A DNA stretch of 46,598 bases, from NCBI GenBank assembly GCA_011050015.1, contig DRGP01000093.1, positions 1-46,598 on the forward strand, in the 5' to 3' direction. The translations under genes and the position numbers were made by a program. Positions 1 to 8,365 of the stretch are shown one piece after another (within the stretch, counting starts at the first letter, position 1; every line of letters begins with the position of its first letter). The notes beneath the pieces were generated by a model. The model had not been told where the DNA came from. It saw only the letters and a list, made by a program, of their open reading frames with translations, and searched no databases. Source of the DNA: Leeuwenhoekiella sp. GTDB lineage: Bacteria; Bacteroidota; Bacteroidia; Flavobacteriales; Flavobacteriaceae.

Positions 1-599
1 CCGCCTGCTTCGATCTTCAAGAAGTTACGCCCTATACCGTCTGATCGTAAATACTCGTCCTGAAGGCCATACCCTTCTTCATTAGGCTCAAATAGAACCG
101 CACCGCCACCATCGCCAAAAATAATACATGTAGTACGGTCTGTATAATCAATCACAGATGACATTTTATCTGCTCCTATAAGAAGGATTTTTTTATAACG
201 CCCAGACTCTATAAAAGCAGCAGCCGTGGACATGCCGTATAAAAAGCCTGAACAGGCAGCCTGAATATCATAAGAAAAAGCGTTTACAGCCCCTATCTGG
301 GTGGCTATATATGCTGAAGTAGAAGCCACGGGTAAATCTGGTGTAGTCGAAGCCAGCAAAACGAGATCAATCTCTGCAGGATCAAGTCCCTTTTTGTCCA
401 TAAGATTCTGAGCAGCCTGAATACCTAAATACGAAGTTCCCTTTTTGGGATCTTTAAGAATCCTTCGCTCTTTAATACCAGTCCTGGTCGTAATCCACTC
501 GTCGTTGGTCTCAACCATGGTCGCCAATATCTCGTTGGTAAGCACATAGTCTGGCACGTAAGCACCTACAGCGGTAATAGCTGCCTTGATTTTACTCAT
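1..599 (-). CDS. fabH: 3-oxoacyl-ACP synthase III (KAS III), 3' end missing
   Basis: Partial gene running off the left edge; about 199 N-terminal residues are visible of a family length near 330. It begins MSKIKAAITAVGAYVPDYVL, a typical KAS III start, and has ETNDEWITTRTGIKERR near residues 30-46 and the active-site cysteine in QAACSGF at residue 116. The enzyme condenses acetyl-CoA (or a branched acyl-CoA) with malonyl-ACP to start type II fatty acid synthesis in the cytoplasm. It lies downstream of DUF177 and rpmF on the same strand, the conserved bacterial block that couples ribosome and lipid genes. A terminator follows rpmF, so fabH may also have its own promoter in the 289-bp gap; none was convincing. 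The His and Asn catalytic residues lie beyond the window. Confidence 0.95.
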   Translation of the reverse strand, partial: MSKIKAAITAVGAYVPDYVLTNEILATMVETNDEWITTRTGIKERRILKDPKKGTSYLGIQAAQNLMDKKGLDPAEIDLVLLASTTPDLPVASTSAYIATQIGAVNAFSYDIQAACSGFLYGMSTAAAFIESGRYKKILLIGADKMSSVIDYTDRTTCIIFGDGGGAVLFEPNEEGYGLQDEYLRSDGIGRNFLKIEAG

Positions 600-843
600 A
601 TAAAGTATATTTCTGCGAAAAAAGTGTTTTTTGTAAAAAATGAATTGGAAAATTACTAAATCTTAGATAAACGGGATTGATAATTAACTTTTTTCATCTT
701 TTTAAAATCCATTCGACTTCACCGCGCTGTACTTCACTTTAAATAAATTCCCGAGTCGATCAGTTTATGACCAATTCAAGAATACATTAAATTAAGAAAA
801 GTTCTACAGAATAACCCTTTCTATCCCCGGGGCGTCATTAACG

Positions 844-866
844 AAAAAACTCCCAAAATGGGAGTT
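844..866 (-). terminator. Rho-independent terminator after rpmF
   Basis: Read on the minus strand there is a 7-bp stem (AACTCCC/GGGAGTT, 848-854 with 860-866), a 5-nt loop and a T run. It follows the rpmF stop by about 20 bases and separates rpmF from fabH. Confidence 0.75.
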
Positions 867-888
867 AGCTCGAGTGGTCATGAATAGC

Positions 889-1089
889 CTAGGCTACTTC
901 TTCGGCCTCTGCATTGTCAATAAGGACTTGCCCTCTGTAGTATAATTTACCCTCATGCCAGTGCGCACGGTGGTATAGGTGTGCCTCTCCTGTTGTCGCA
1001 TCTACAGCGATTTTAGGCATGGTCGCCTTATAATGTGTTCTTCTTTTATCTCTTCTGGTTTTCGAGATTTTTCTCTTGGGATGTGCCAT
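889..1089 (-). CDS. rpmF: 50S ribosomal protein L32
   Basis: A 66-aa basic protein starting [20 protein letters not shown], the standard L32 N-terminus, and the usual length for Bacteroidetes L32. It is a structural protein of the large ribosomal subunit. The zinc-binding cysteines found in some L32 proteins are absent (there is no Cys at all), so this is the zinc-independent form. It starts 9 bp after the stop of the DUF177 gene, so the two are almost certainly co-transcribed. Confidence 0.97.
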   Translation of the reverse strand: MAHPKRKISKTRRDKRRTHYKATMPKIAVDATTGEAHLYHRAHWHEGKLYYRGQVLIDNAEAEEVA

Positions 1090-1098
1090 CGCCTTTTA

Positions 1099-1647
1099 TT
1101 ATTTATCTGTTAAAAAATCTTTTAATTTTTCCCAGCGGGGATCAATAGTTGAATCCTCATTTTCTTCCGCGGGTTTCTCTTTTCTTATACTTAGTTCTTC
1201 CAGCTTATCGAGCATATCAGACTGCAGGGTTCCATCTTCAACACCGGGGTGCACCCTTTTTGCAGGCATAGTGAGAACAATAAGCTCATAGATGTACTGT
1301 GCTATATTGAACTCAAACTCCCCGTGGGGAATGATAACAATATCCTCTAAATCGTCATTATATTCCTGACCAAACTTTACCACAAGCTTATAGGTGGCAT
1401 CCAGCGGATGATCATAGGGCTCATTGGTAAGGTCACAATTTACATTGACTGAACCGTGGGCGTGAAATATAAATTCAAGCAAGGTGGATTTTTTAATGAG
1501 CTTGACGTTTACAATAAGGTCAACCGCATTAAAATCATCATACTCGTAATTCTTAAAGAACGTATTGTCAATCTTATAATCAAGGTCGTGTTCCCCTTGC
1601 TTTAAACCGACAAACTGTATTGTAAAGGCTTTCAAATTATTCATCAC
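1099..1647 (-). CDS. DUF177 (YceD-like) protein
   Basis: A 182-aa acidic protein of the DUF177/YceD family, recognised from its position directly before rpmF and from the C-terminal stretch with TMPAKRVHPG, followed by a Lys/Glu-rich tail. In other bacteria and chloroplasts this family is linked to 23S rRNA accumulation or processing. The CxxC motif known from some members is not seen; only one Cys (VNCDL) is present. Two adjacent Met codons (1647, 1644) could serve as start. A good Bacteroidetes promoter and a leader hairpin lie just upstream, so this gene probably heads the DUF177-rpmF transcript. Confidence 0.85.
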   Translation of the reverse strand: MMNNLKAFTIQFVGLKQGEHDLDYKIDNTFFKNYEYDDFNAVDLIVNVKLIKKSTLLEFIFHAHGSVNVNCDLTNEPYDHPLDATYKLVVKFGQEYNDDLEDIVIIPHGEFEFNIAQYIYELIVLTMPAKRVHPGVEDGTLQSDMLDKLEELSIRKEKPAEENEDSTIDPRWEKLKDFLTDK

Positions 1648-1669
1648 TCAACTGCTTTCCTTGACAATT

Positions 1670-1688
1670 TTTGCATGCTCCATGCAAA
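1670..1688 (-). promoter_or_regulatory. Perfect hairpin in the DUF177-rpmF leader
   Basis: TTTGCATG/CATGCAAA forms an 8-bp perfect stem with a 3-nt loop (CTC on the plus strand). It lies between the -7 box (1710-1717) and the start codon (1647), so it would be transcribed in the 5' leader. It could be an RNA hairpin or a protein operator; its role is unknown. Confidence 0.5.
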
Positions 1689-1709
1689 TACCTTATGCTA
1701 AGGCGGGTG

Positions 1710-1739
1710 CAAAGATATAATTTTTTATTTAGTCAAAAA
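1710..1739 (-). promoter_or_regulatory. Bacteroidetes-type promoter for DUF177-rpmF
   Basis: On the minus strand there is a -33-like TTTTTG (1739-1734), a 16-bp spacer and TATCTTTG (1717-1710), which matches the TAnnTTTG -7 consensus of Bacteroidetes. It gives a leader of roughly 55 nt. Confidence 0.65.
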
Positions 1740-1813
1740 TTATGTTTCCCACTTTTTTATCCCTTTCGCCAGGTTTAACACTATAAAGAATTAGGCCTTA
1801 ATGATTTTGATTT

Positions 1814-2893
1814 TCACTCAAAGCGCTCGCGTCTGGATGAACTCGGCCTTCTTTTTTGTTTTCTTAGCACATCTTTAGTTAGTTTTTTATACTCCTTTCG
1901 CTTTTTAAAGATGGCAATCGCGGCATAGACCGCCTCTTTAAACGAACTGTGATCGGCGATCCCTTTACCAGCGATTTCAAAGGCTGTGCCATGGTCTGGC
2001 GAGGTCCTGATCCTTTCTAGACCAGCGGTAAAATTTACACCTTTACCAAAAGAGAGCGTCTTAAATGGGATCAATCCCTGATCGTGGTATGCCGCGATAA
2101 TGGCATCAAAATTTTTATAATTCCCACTGCCAAAGAAACTATCTGCCGCGTAAGGACCGTAGGCAAGCTCTCCTTTTTCCCTGATTTTTTCTAACGTAGG
2201 GATGAGCACTTCTTTATCTTCCTGCCCTATTACACCCCCATCACCCACATGCGGATTTATGCCCAAAAAGGCAATTTTTGGCTTTTCAACGCCAAAATCC
2301 TGTAAAAGGGTGTTATAAATGGTACTGTATTTTTTAGTGATAAGATCTACCGTAATTTTTTGAGCAACGTCCTTTACGGCAACGTGATCTGTGAGCAATC
2401 CTATTTTGAGACCTTCGGTGATCATAAACATAAGACTATCACCTTCCAGTTCTTGGTTTAAATAGTCTGTATGGCCCGGGAATTTAAAATCTTCAGCCTG
2501 AATATTTGATTTATTTATTGGGGCGGTGACCAGCACATCGATCTCTTTCAATTTTAATGACGCTACGGCGGCTTTTAGGGACTGTATGGCATATTTCCCA
2601 TTTTCCTTGGTTTCTTCCCCAAAATCTATCTGTGCCTTATCATCAAAAACGGTAATTACATTCACCTTTCCATCTAAAGCTTCTGCCGGCTCCTTAATAC
2701 CTTGAAATTTGATATTGATGTCAAAATGTTTCAGCAGAAAGCTCACTGTTTTGGCAGAAGCGAAAAATATGGGCGTACAAAATTCAAGGATGCGCTCATC
2801 TTCAAAAGTACGCAAAGCAATTTCACCACCTATACCATTAAGATCCCCTATACTAACACCGACTTTTATCTTCTTATTCTTTGTTTTTTTCAT
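1814..2893 (-). CDS. pdxA: 4-hydroxythreonine-4-phosphate dehydrogenase
   Basis: A 359-aa protein of the PdxA family, which oxidises 4-phosphohydroxy-L-threonine in the DXP-independent branch of pyridoxal phosphate synthesis (cytoplasmic, NAD(P)- and metal-dependent). Family signatures are the N-terminal VGVSIGDLNGIGGEI, TAPINKSN, FPGHTDYL (metal/substrate His), the glycine-rich LGINPHVGDGG and AAYHDQGLIPFK with the conserved metal-binding His. Length is normal, apart from a basic, Ser/Arg-rich tail after KKRKEYKKL. It is transcribed divergently from ribE across a 104-bp gap. The start at MKKTKNKK is the only reasonable Met. Confidence 0.95.
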   Translation of the reverse strand: MKKTKNKKIKVGVSIGDLNGIGGEIALRTFEDERILEFCTPIFFASAKTVSFLLKHFDINIKFQGIKEPAEALDGKVNVITVFDDKAQIDFGEETKENGKYAIQSLKAAVASLKLKEIDVLVTAPINKSNIQAEDFKFPGHTDYLNQELEGDSLMFMITEGLKIGLLTDHVAVKDVAQKITVDLITKKYSTIYNTLLQDFGVEKPKIAFLGINPHVGDGGVIGQEDKEVLIPTLEKIREKGELAYGPYAADSFFGSGNYKNFDAIIAAYHDQGLIPFKTLSFGKGVNFTAGLERIRTSPDHGTAFEIAGKGIADHSSFKEAVYAAIAIFKKRKEYKKLTKDVLRKQKRRPSSSRRERFE

Positions 2894-2958
2894 TATAAAT
2901 ACCTTTTTGATCTTATTTTAGCCATTTTTCGCATTATCAGATTTGTAATGGTATTGAC

Positions 2959-2966
2959 TAGCTTTG
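2959..2966 (+). promoter_or_regulatory. -7 box upstream of ribE
   Basis: TAGCTTTG matches TAnnTTTG 31 bp before the ribE ATG. I see no convincing -33 TTG at the expected distance, so this is tentative. No FMN riboswitch is present in the short leader. Confidence 0.4.
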
Positions 2967-2997
2967 CAAAGCAAAAGTACTTAATTAATACGCAACT

Positions 2998-3588
2998 ATG
3001 TTTACAGGAATTATAGAAGATCTGGGACGTGTAATCCAGTTAGAACCAGCGGGTGGAAACTTAGATATTACCATTAAAAGTAAATTGACCCAAGCATTAA
3101 AAATCGACCAGAGCATAGCCCACAATGGAGTTTGCCTCACCGTGATAGATCTTAAACAAGATACATACACCGTTACGGCCATTGAAGAAACACGGGCCAA
3201 AACCAACCTCAACAGCCTCAAAAAAGGCGATACTATAAACTTAGAACGTGCGATGATCATGGGTGCGCGCCTTGACGGCCACCTGGTGCAGGGACATGTT
3301 GACCAGACTGGAACCGTGACCGCTATAAAGCAGCAGGACGGTAGCTGGATTTTCAGTTTTACTTACGATGCTATCTCTGGAAATTTGACTATTGAAAAAG
3401 GCTCCATTACCGTAAACGGCGTAAGTCTAACCGTAGTAGATTCGGCAAAAGATAGTTTTAGTGTTGCCATTATACCCTATACTTTTAAACATACCACATT
3501 TGAGAATCTGAGTATAGGTGATAAGGTGAATCTAGAATTTGACGTTATAGGCAAATATGTAAGCCGTTTTATGGCATTAAAGCAGTAG
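2998..3588 (+). CDS. ribE: Riboflavin synthase, alpha subunit
   Basis: A 196-aa protein made of two tandem lumazine-binding repeats, the normal architecture. The first begins MFTGIIEDLG with VCLTV near residue 46; the second has HLVQGHVDQTG near residues 94-104, followed by ITVNGVSLTVVD. The enzyme dismutates two 6,7-dimethyl-8-ribityllumazine molecules to riboflavin and 5-amino-6-ribitylaminouracil. It stands alone, away from other rib genes, divergent from pdxA and convergent with a small membrane-protein gene whose 3' end overlaps it by 20 bp. Confidence 0.96.
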   Translation: MFTGIIEDLGRVIQLEPAGGNLDITIKSKLTQALKIDQSIAHNGVCLTVIDLKQDTYTVTAIEETRAKTNLNSLKKGDTINLERAMIMGARLDGHLVQGHVDQTGTVTAIKQQDGSWIFSFTYDAISGNLTIEKGSITVNGVSLTVVDSAKDSFSVAIIPYTFKHTTFENLSIGDKVNLEFDVIGKYVSRFMALKQ

Positions 3589-3802
3589 TTTTTTTCTTTC
3601 TTAAAAAGAAAACACCCAGCACCAATCCCATGATAAGAAGCACCCAAATATGTTCATCAATAGGCATGGGCAGACCTGGCGGTGGCGGTGGCGCATTTTT
3701 AGGTTGCGGTGGTGCATTTTGAGAACCCTGAGCATAGATAGTCGAGACTTCTCGTAAGAAAAGTATAATAGAGACCACTAAAAATTTGATTCTAAACACC
3801 AT
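3569..3802 (-). CDS. Small exported proline-rich membrane protein
   Basis: A 77-aa protein with an N-terminal signal peptide (hydrophobic residues 7-17, cleavage probably after IYAQ), a Pro-rich segment with NAPPPPPGLP near residues 40-50, one C-terminal transmembrane helix (IWVLLIMGLVLGVFFL) and a positive RKKK tail. Short proteins of this design are common orphan genes in Flavobacteriaceae; their function is not known to me. Its last 20 bp overlap the end of ribE on the other strand. Organised composition and normal signal-peptide design argue that it is real. Confidence 0.65.
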   Translation of the reverse strand: MVFRIKFLVVSIILFLREVSTIYAQGSQNAPPQPKNAPPPPPGLPMPIDEHIWVLLIMGLVLGVFFLRKKKTTALMP

Positions 3803-4262
3803 AACCGTATTTATCTGCTCTTCCTGACAGAAGTCAAAGACCCATCTTTATAACTGTGTATTTTGCTCTATTGCTTTTTATTTATCTGTGAGCGCAAATT
3901 CTACAGCTTGATTATCTTAGTGCTCAATATAAAAGAATCAAAACAGTTAACAAAATATTCACAGTTGCAAATATAGATAGAAAATTGAATAAACTAACTT
4001 TTTATCGTTAAAAACGATCTTTTTAACTGATAAAACAAGGAAATTCTTAAAATGAGTATGTCGCTAAAAATTTTATTGACGTAAGCTTACGTAGCGTTTT
4101 ATCCATCAAATATTTTAAATAGCTAATTTATTTAGCGATTTTGCATTGCTTTATTTTAACTTTTGCTTAAGTTTTTGAAGGAGTTCAATAGGTTGCAAAA
4201 ATACCTCAGCAATATACTTCACGTTTAAATCGCAATGATTCGTGGATAAATATGGCAAAGGT
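3803..4262. other. 460-bp AT-rich intergenic region
   Basis: No credible coding region. The one visible structure is a perfect 14-bp palindrome ACGTAAGCTTACGT at 4079-4092, a possible operator or a chance hit. The sequence presumably holds the promoter of the small gene to the left. Confidence 0.5.
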
Positions 4263-4763
4263 TTAGTCTGACGTAGAACGAATTTCTTTTACAGTAGAAA
4301 CTTCTACCGCACTCGCATTATTGCTAAAACTGTTTCTGATATATGTTAAAACATTAGCGATCTGAGCATCATCAAGCGAGCTAAAGGAAGGCATTACATT
4401 AGAATACGTTTGGCCATTGACTTTTATAGGTACCTCCGACGATCCTTTAAGCAATAAATTGATCAGTGGTTTCTTATCACCCAGGGCATAATCAGCTCCT
4501 TTCAACGGTGGATTTAGGTTAGGAACCCCTCCTCCATTCTTTTGATGGCAAACCGCACAGTTTTGCGTATACACAGATTCACCGGCAGCAATACTCTTGG
4601 CAGTAGCTGGATCTGGCTGTGGGACTTCTTCTTTTAAATCTTTTTTTTCAGTTGGGTTAGCGACCTCATCTTTAAGGTTAGTATCGCTTTTTTCTGAATT
4701 TTTACAACTTAAAAATGATAAGGTTAAGCAGATTATGGTTACTATTTGGAAAATTTTTTTCAT
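4263..4763 (-). CDS. Class I cytochrome c lipoprotein
   Basis: A monohaem cytochrome c. I place the start at MKKIFQIVTI (4763) rather than an upstream Met at 4805, because only this choice gives a clean lipoprotein signal peptide ending in LSFLSC (acylated Cys about residue 20). An acidic/Lys linker (residues 21-55) precedes the haem domain, with CAVCH at residues 69-73 and a probable axial Met in NVMPSFSSLDD. The protein would be membrane-anchored in the periplasm and pass electrons towards the respiratory chain. It lies about 100 bp downstream of the PQQ-type dehydrogenase gene on the same strand and is its likely electron acceptor (inference). Confidence 0.88.
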   Translation of the reverse strand: MKKIFQIVTIICLTLSFLSCKNSEKSDTNLKDEVANPTEKKDLKEEVPQPDPATAKSIAAGESVYTQNCAVCHQKNGGGVPNLNPPLKGADYALGDKKPLINLLLKGSSEVPIKVNGQTYSNVMPSFSSLDDAQIANVLTYIRNSFSNNASAVEVSTVKEIRSTSD

Positions 4764-4862
4764 TTGAATTTGAGATAAGGATATGAAAATTAAAACCTGA
4801 CACATTTGATTAAATGTATCAGGCCATTGCTTAAAGCATTATCAAGCCGCTTTCATTTTTCT

Positions 4863-6206
4863 CTAGAAATTTGAAGCCTGCGCGCTTGATTGTGCTGTGC
4901 TATTTTTATCATACAGAATCCTGTAGATACTCCCGCCTTTGTCATCAGAAACATAAAGCGATCCATCTGGTCCCTGGGCGAGACCTACCGGTCGGTGTTC
5001 CGCATCATTTGCTGAAGTCACGCTCTCAGAACCTTTAAATCCATCCGCAAAAACTTCAAAGTCTCCGCTGGGTTTTCCATTCTCAAAAGGTACAAAAGCT
5101 ACCATAAAGCCTTTTTGTTCCTCATTTCGATTCCAAGAACCATGAAAGGTTATAAAAGCACCATTTTTATACTTCGCAGGAAACATATCCCCAGTATAAA
5201 ATAACAATCCCACGGGAGCTATGTGTGCAGGAAATGCCATTACTGGATCTACCGGGGTTTCGTCACCAGATTTTTCTCCGTCACCACCATATTCTGGTGC
5301 TAAAATGTATTTATCTTTTGCCGGGTCATAATACTGGTAAGGCCAGCCTGCATTATCACCTTCTTTAAGCGCGTACATCGTTTCTGCCGGTAACTCTGAA
5401 GATTGTTCTTCAGTATAAAGATCAGGGTACAAACTGTGCAGTTGATCACGGCCATGCATCATGACAAATAACTCCCCTATTTTTTCATTCCATTCAAGCC
5501 CAACTACATTACGCAATCCCGTTGCAAAACGTTGCCCATCACTGTAGGTTTGTTTCAGTTTATCGGCTTTGAATTGCCATATTCCCCCAGCGGAATCAAG
5601 AACGGGACAAGGCCGCATACCTGGTGAACCCTTAGTTCTATCTTCTTCTTGGCAATTATTTGAATAGGCACCAATGTTTACATAAACATTTCCGGAAGTA
5701 TCAAAAGTGATTGATTTTGAATTATGCTGTCTTCGATCTAAAAGTCCAGAGATAATTGTATCTGGCTCTTCCTGGTTGACCGGCATACCATCAGCATCCA
5801 ATTGATATTTGAACACAGCAGAATTTGAACTCGTATAGAGTTCGTTTTTGTACAAGGCAATACCAGTCCCCCCATAATTGCCAAAGCCTGTTTGCTTATC
5901 CATACGACCATCACCGTTGCTGTCTTTTAAAACCACAACGCCCATGTTATTCTTAGCATCTGCTAGTTTTGCATAAAGAGTGCCGTTATCGCTTACAGCT
6001 ATATGTCGCACATTGCCAACGGTATCGGCGATACGTAGCGCACCAAAACCATTGGGCAGGGTAAGCTGGGCATTATCATTATCTGTTTTTACGGCCATAT
6101 CACCCGTTGGTTTCTGTTGCTTGTCGTTTTTACAAGCGGCAAGCGTAAGAATGCCGGCTGTAATCAGCAATCCTTTTTTAATAGAGGAATATAAATAGTG
6201 CTTCAT
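4863..6206 (-). CDS. PQQ-dependent sugar (sorbosone/glucose-type) dehydrogenase lipoprotein
   Basis: A 447-aa protein with a lipoprotein signal (LTLAACKND, Cys 25) and a six-bladed beta-propeller of the glucose/sorbosone dehydrogenase family. Typical segments are GLRNVVGLEWN, AGWPYQYYD, FPAHIAPVGLLFYTG, AFITFHGSWNR and RPVGLAQGPDGSLYVSDD. Members oxidise aldoses or aldehydes in the periplasm with PQQ as cofactor, giving lactones or aldonic acids. With the downstream cytochrome c it would form a respiratory sugar-oxidising module. No pqq biosynthesis genes are in the window, so PQQ would come from elsewhere or from the environment. The substrate cannot be read from sequence alone. Confidence 0.88.
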   Translation of the reverse strand: MKHYLYSSIKKGLLITAGILTLAACKNDKQQKPTGDMAVKTDNDNAQLTLPNGFGALRIADTVGNVRHIAVSDNGTLYAKLADAKNNMGVVVLKDSNGDGRMDKQTGFGNYGGTGIALYKNELYTSSNSAVFKYQLDADGMPVNQEEPDTIISGLLDRRQHNSKSITFDTSGNVYVNIGAYSNNCQEEDRTKGSPGMRPCPVLDSAGGIWQFKADKLKQTYSDGQRFATGLRNVVGLEWNEKIGELFVMMHGRDQLHSLYPDLYTEEQSSELPAETMYALKEGDNAGWPYQYYDPAKDKYILAPEYGGDGEKSGDETPVDPVMAFPAHIAPVGLLFYTGDMFPAKYKNGAFITFHGSWNRNEEQKGFMVAFVPFENGKPSGDFEVFADGFKGSESVTSANDAEHRPVGLAQGPDGSLYVSDDKGGSIYRILYDKNSTAQSSAQASNF

Positions 6207-6796
6207 TTGTGGTGTTTATTTTGATGGTTAGTACTAAAATAATTTTATTTAACTACAATGCGAAATTAGGGTGTTCGCCTCAAGCAGCAAATTTTCATTC
6301 TAGTATTATTTAAAATTTGGTTACAAACTAGGGCAGCCCATATTCCTACTAAAATGATTTATTTAAAATTAATGGAATAAAAGGCAGATCACATAAAATA
6401 TTATCTAAATCCATGTTAAATACCTTATGAAAAACCCTTAAGCTTTGCTTTGGCAAATATAAACTGACCCAAGGTTTTAAAAAAATGTGCATTTGAAGTA
6501 CCATTTATTAAATGGATTTGGTAATTTTTCAATCTATAATTATGATCGCGAAATGTTATTTTAGGCAACACTCATGCACGCCAGATATAGCTTCAAGTTT
6601 AAAATGGCATGAATAATCGATAATTAATAATTATTTGTACAAAAAACTAAAGCAGCTTGATGGGCAGCAACAACCAGAACTTTAATTAAAATCAGGGGGA
6701 TGATCTATACTAATGATTAACTTTAAGGCGATTAGTATTAAAATAAATTATTTAGCCAAGAATATTAAGAACAACCAATTTAAAACAGTACAGGTT
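6207..6796. other. 590-bp divergent intergenic region
   Basis: AT-rich regulatory region between the PQQ dehydrogenase (minus) and the semialdehyde dehydrogenase (plus). On the minus strand TATATTTG (6461-6454) matches the TAnnTTTG -7 box and could drive the PQQ dehydrogenase with a leader of about 250 nt. No gene is convincing. The frame of the aldehyde dehydrogenase is open back to 6713, but that extension is not like the family. Confidence 0.4.
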
Positions 6797-8350
6797 ATGA
6801 TTACAGGAAAAAGTTACATAGGAGGAGCATGGAAAATTGGTAAGGGCAAAGAATTCTCTGCTCAAAACCCAGTAACTGGAGAAAATGTCAATGTTTTTAA
6901 GGAAGTGGATCAACAACAGATAGAAGAAGCTGTTAGTGGTGCTAATAGTGCATTTGAGATCCTTAAAACAAAGGATATGGAAAGCCGCGCCCAATTATTG
7001 GACTCTATCGCGGAAGAGCTAGAGGCCTTAGGACCACAACTTATAGAAATTTGTGATAAAGAAACAGGGCTGGGTGAAGCTCGTATTACTGGTGAAAGAG
7101 GAAGAACCTGTGGACAATTAAGGGCATTTGCCACTTTAATTAGAAAAGGAGATTGGCAACAGGCAAGAATTGATACGGCCATTCCAGATAGAGAGCCCCT
7201 GCCTAAAGCTGATATTCGGCGTATTCTCCGGCCACTGGGAACAATTGCTGTATTTTCTGCCTCAAATTTCCCGTTGGCTTTTTCAACTTTAGGAGGTGAC
7301 ACTGCTTCTGCGATAGCAGCGGGCAACAGTGTTGTGGTAAAGGCACATCCCAGTCATCCCGGCACTTCCGAACTTTGTACCCAGGCCCTTGAAAAAGCTA
7401 TTGCAAAAAACAACTTTCCACCCGAAATGTTTGCGATGTTACAAGGGGCTTCTCCAGAAGTAAGCCAAGTCTTAGTGCAACACCCCCAGATACACGCGGT
7501 TGGTTTTACAGGTAGCACAGCTGTGGGTAGAATTTTATACAATTTGGGTGCATCGCGACCCAATCCAATTCCTGTATTTGCCGAAATGGGAAGTACCAAT
7601 CCTTTAGTGGTTTTGCCTAATGCGATTGCACAACGGGGAAATGATATCGCACAAGGTTTAGCGGGATCTATTACGCTGGGTACCGGTCAATTTTGTACGA
7701 AGCCAGGTTTAATTTTACTTCTGAAAGATGAACATAGTCCAAATTTTGTAAAAGATTTGACAAAGGCAATTGATTCTATCAATATTGGGCATTTTTTGAA
7801 CAAAAGGATAAAAACTAGTTTTAAAGATAGTATAGAAAAGACCAAGGCCGTTGAAGGTATAACAATGAAAGATGGAAAAGATGAAAGTGGAAAAATCTTT
7901 GAAATTGATGCCGGGCAGTTTTTACAGTCGCCCCGTCTGGAAGAAGAAATTTTTGGTCCTGCAGCAATTATAATTAGTTGTGAAGATATTGATCAATTAA
8001 TTGAAGTGATTGCAGGTTTCGGAGGTCATTTGACCGGAACGATACACTCTGATGAAGATATTGAACTAGCCAAAGTTATTAGTGCTATGGAGAGAAAAGT
8101 GGGAAGGATAATTTTGAATGGATTCCCCACTGGTGTAGAGGTTTGCCCTTCTATGCATCACGGTGGCCCCTATCCTTCATCTACTTTTGAAGCCACTACT
8201 TCTGTAGGTACTGCGGCAATTGAACGTTTTTGCACCGTTAAGTGTTATCAAAATATTCCTCAGGAACATTTGCCTTTAGCGTTGCGTAATAAAAATCCGA
8301 ATAATATTCTACGTATGGTGAATGGAACGTTTACCACAGATGATATTTAA
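6797..8350 (+). CDS. 2-oxoglutarate-semialdehyde-type aldehyde dehydrogenase (NADP+)
   Basis: An aldehyde dehydrogenase of 517 aa from the start at 6797 (MITGKSYIGGAWK), chosen because homologues begin there; an upstream in-frame Met at 6713 adds 28 non-homologous residues. Conserved sites are SNFPLAF (oxyanion Asn about 157), VVVKAHPSHP (cofactor Lys about 182), AEMGSTNP (general base Glu about 263) and GQFCTKPG (nucleophile Cys about 300). The HPSHP/FAEMGSTNP signature is that of the 2,5-dioxovalerate (alpha-ketoglutarate semialdehyde) dehydrogenase group, the last step of oxidative pentose, uronate or hydroxyproline breakdown to 2-oxoglutarate. It is followed 15 bp later by a FAH-family gene that could supply the semialdehyde. 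Confidence 0.88.
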   Translation: MITGKSYIGGAWKIGKGKEFSAQNPVTGENVNVFKEVDQQQIEEAVSGANSAFEILKTKDMESRAQLLDSIAEELEALGPQLIEICDKETGLGEARITGERGRTCGQLRAFATLIRKGDWQQARIDTAIPDREPLPKADIRRILRPLGTIAVFSASNFPLAFSTLGGDTASAIAAGNSVVVKAHPSHPGTSELCTQALEKAIAKNNFPPEMFAMLQGASPEVSQVLVQHPQIHAVGFTGSTAVGRILYNLGASRPNPIPVFAEMGSTNPLVVLPNAIAQRGNDIAQGLAGSITLGTGQFCTKPGLILLLKDEHSPNFVKDLTKAIDSINIGHFLNKRIKTSFKDSIEKTKAVEGITMKDGKDESGKIFEIDAGQFLQSPRLEEEIFGPAAIIISCEDIDQLIEVIAGFGGHLTGTIHSDEDIELAKVISAMERKVGRIILNGFPTGVEVCPSMHHGGPYPSSTFEATTSVGTAAIERFCTVKCYQNIPQEHLPLALRNKNPNNILRMVNGTFTTDDI

Positions 8351-8365
8351 TCCACCCCTATAAAA

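Noticed and set aside
2894-2997. FMN riboswitch before ribE
   Set aside because: The gap is only 104 bp and shows none of the conserved RFN-element blocks.
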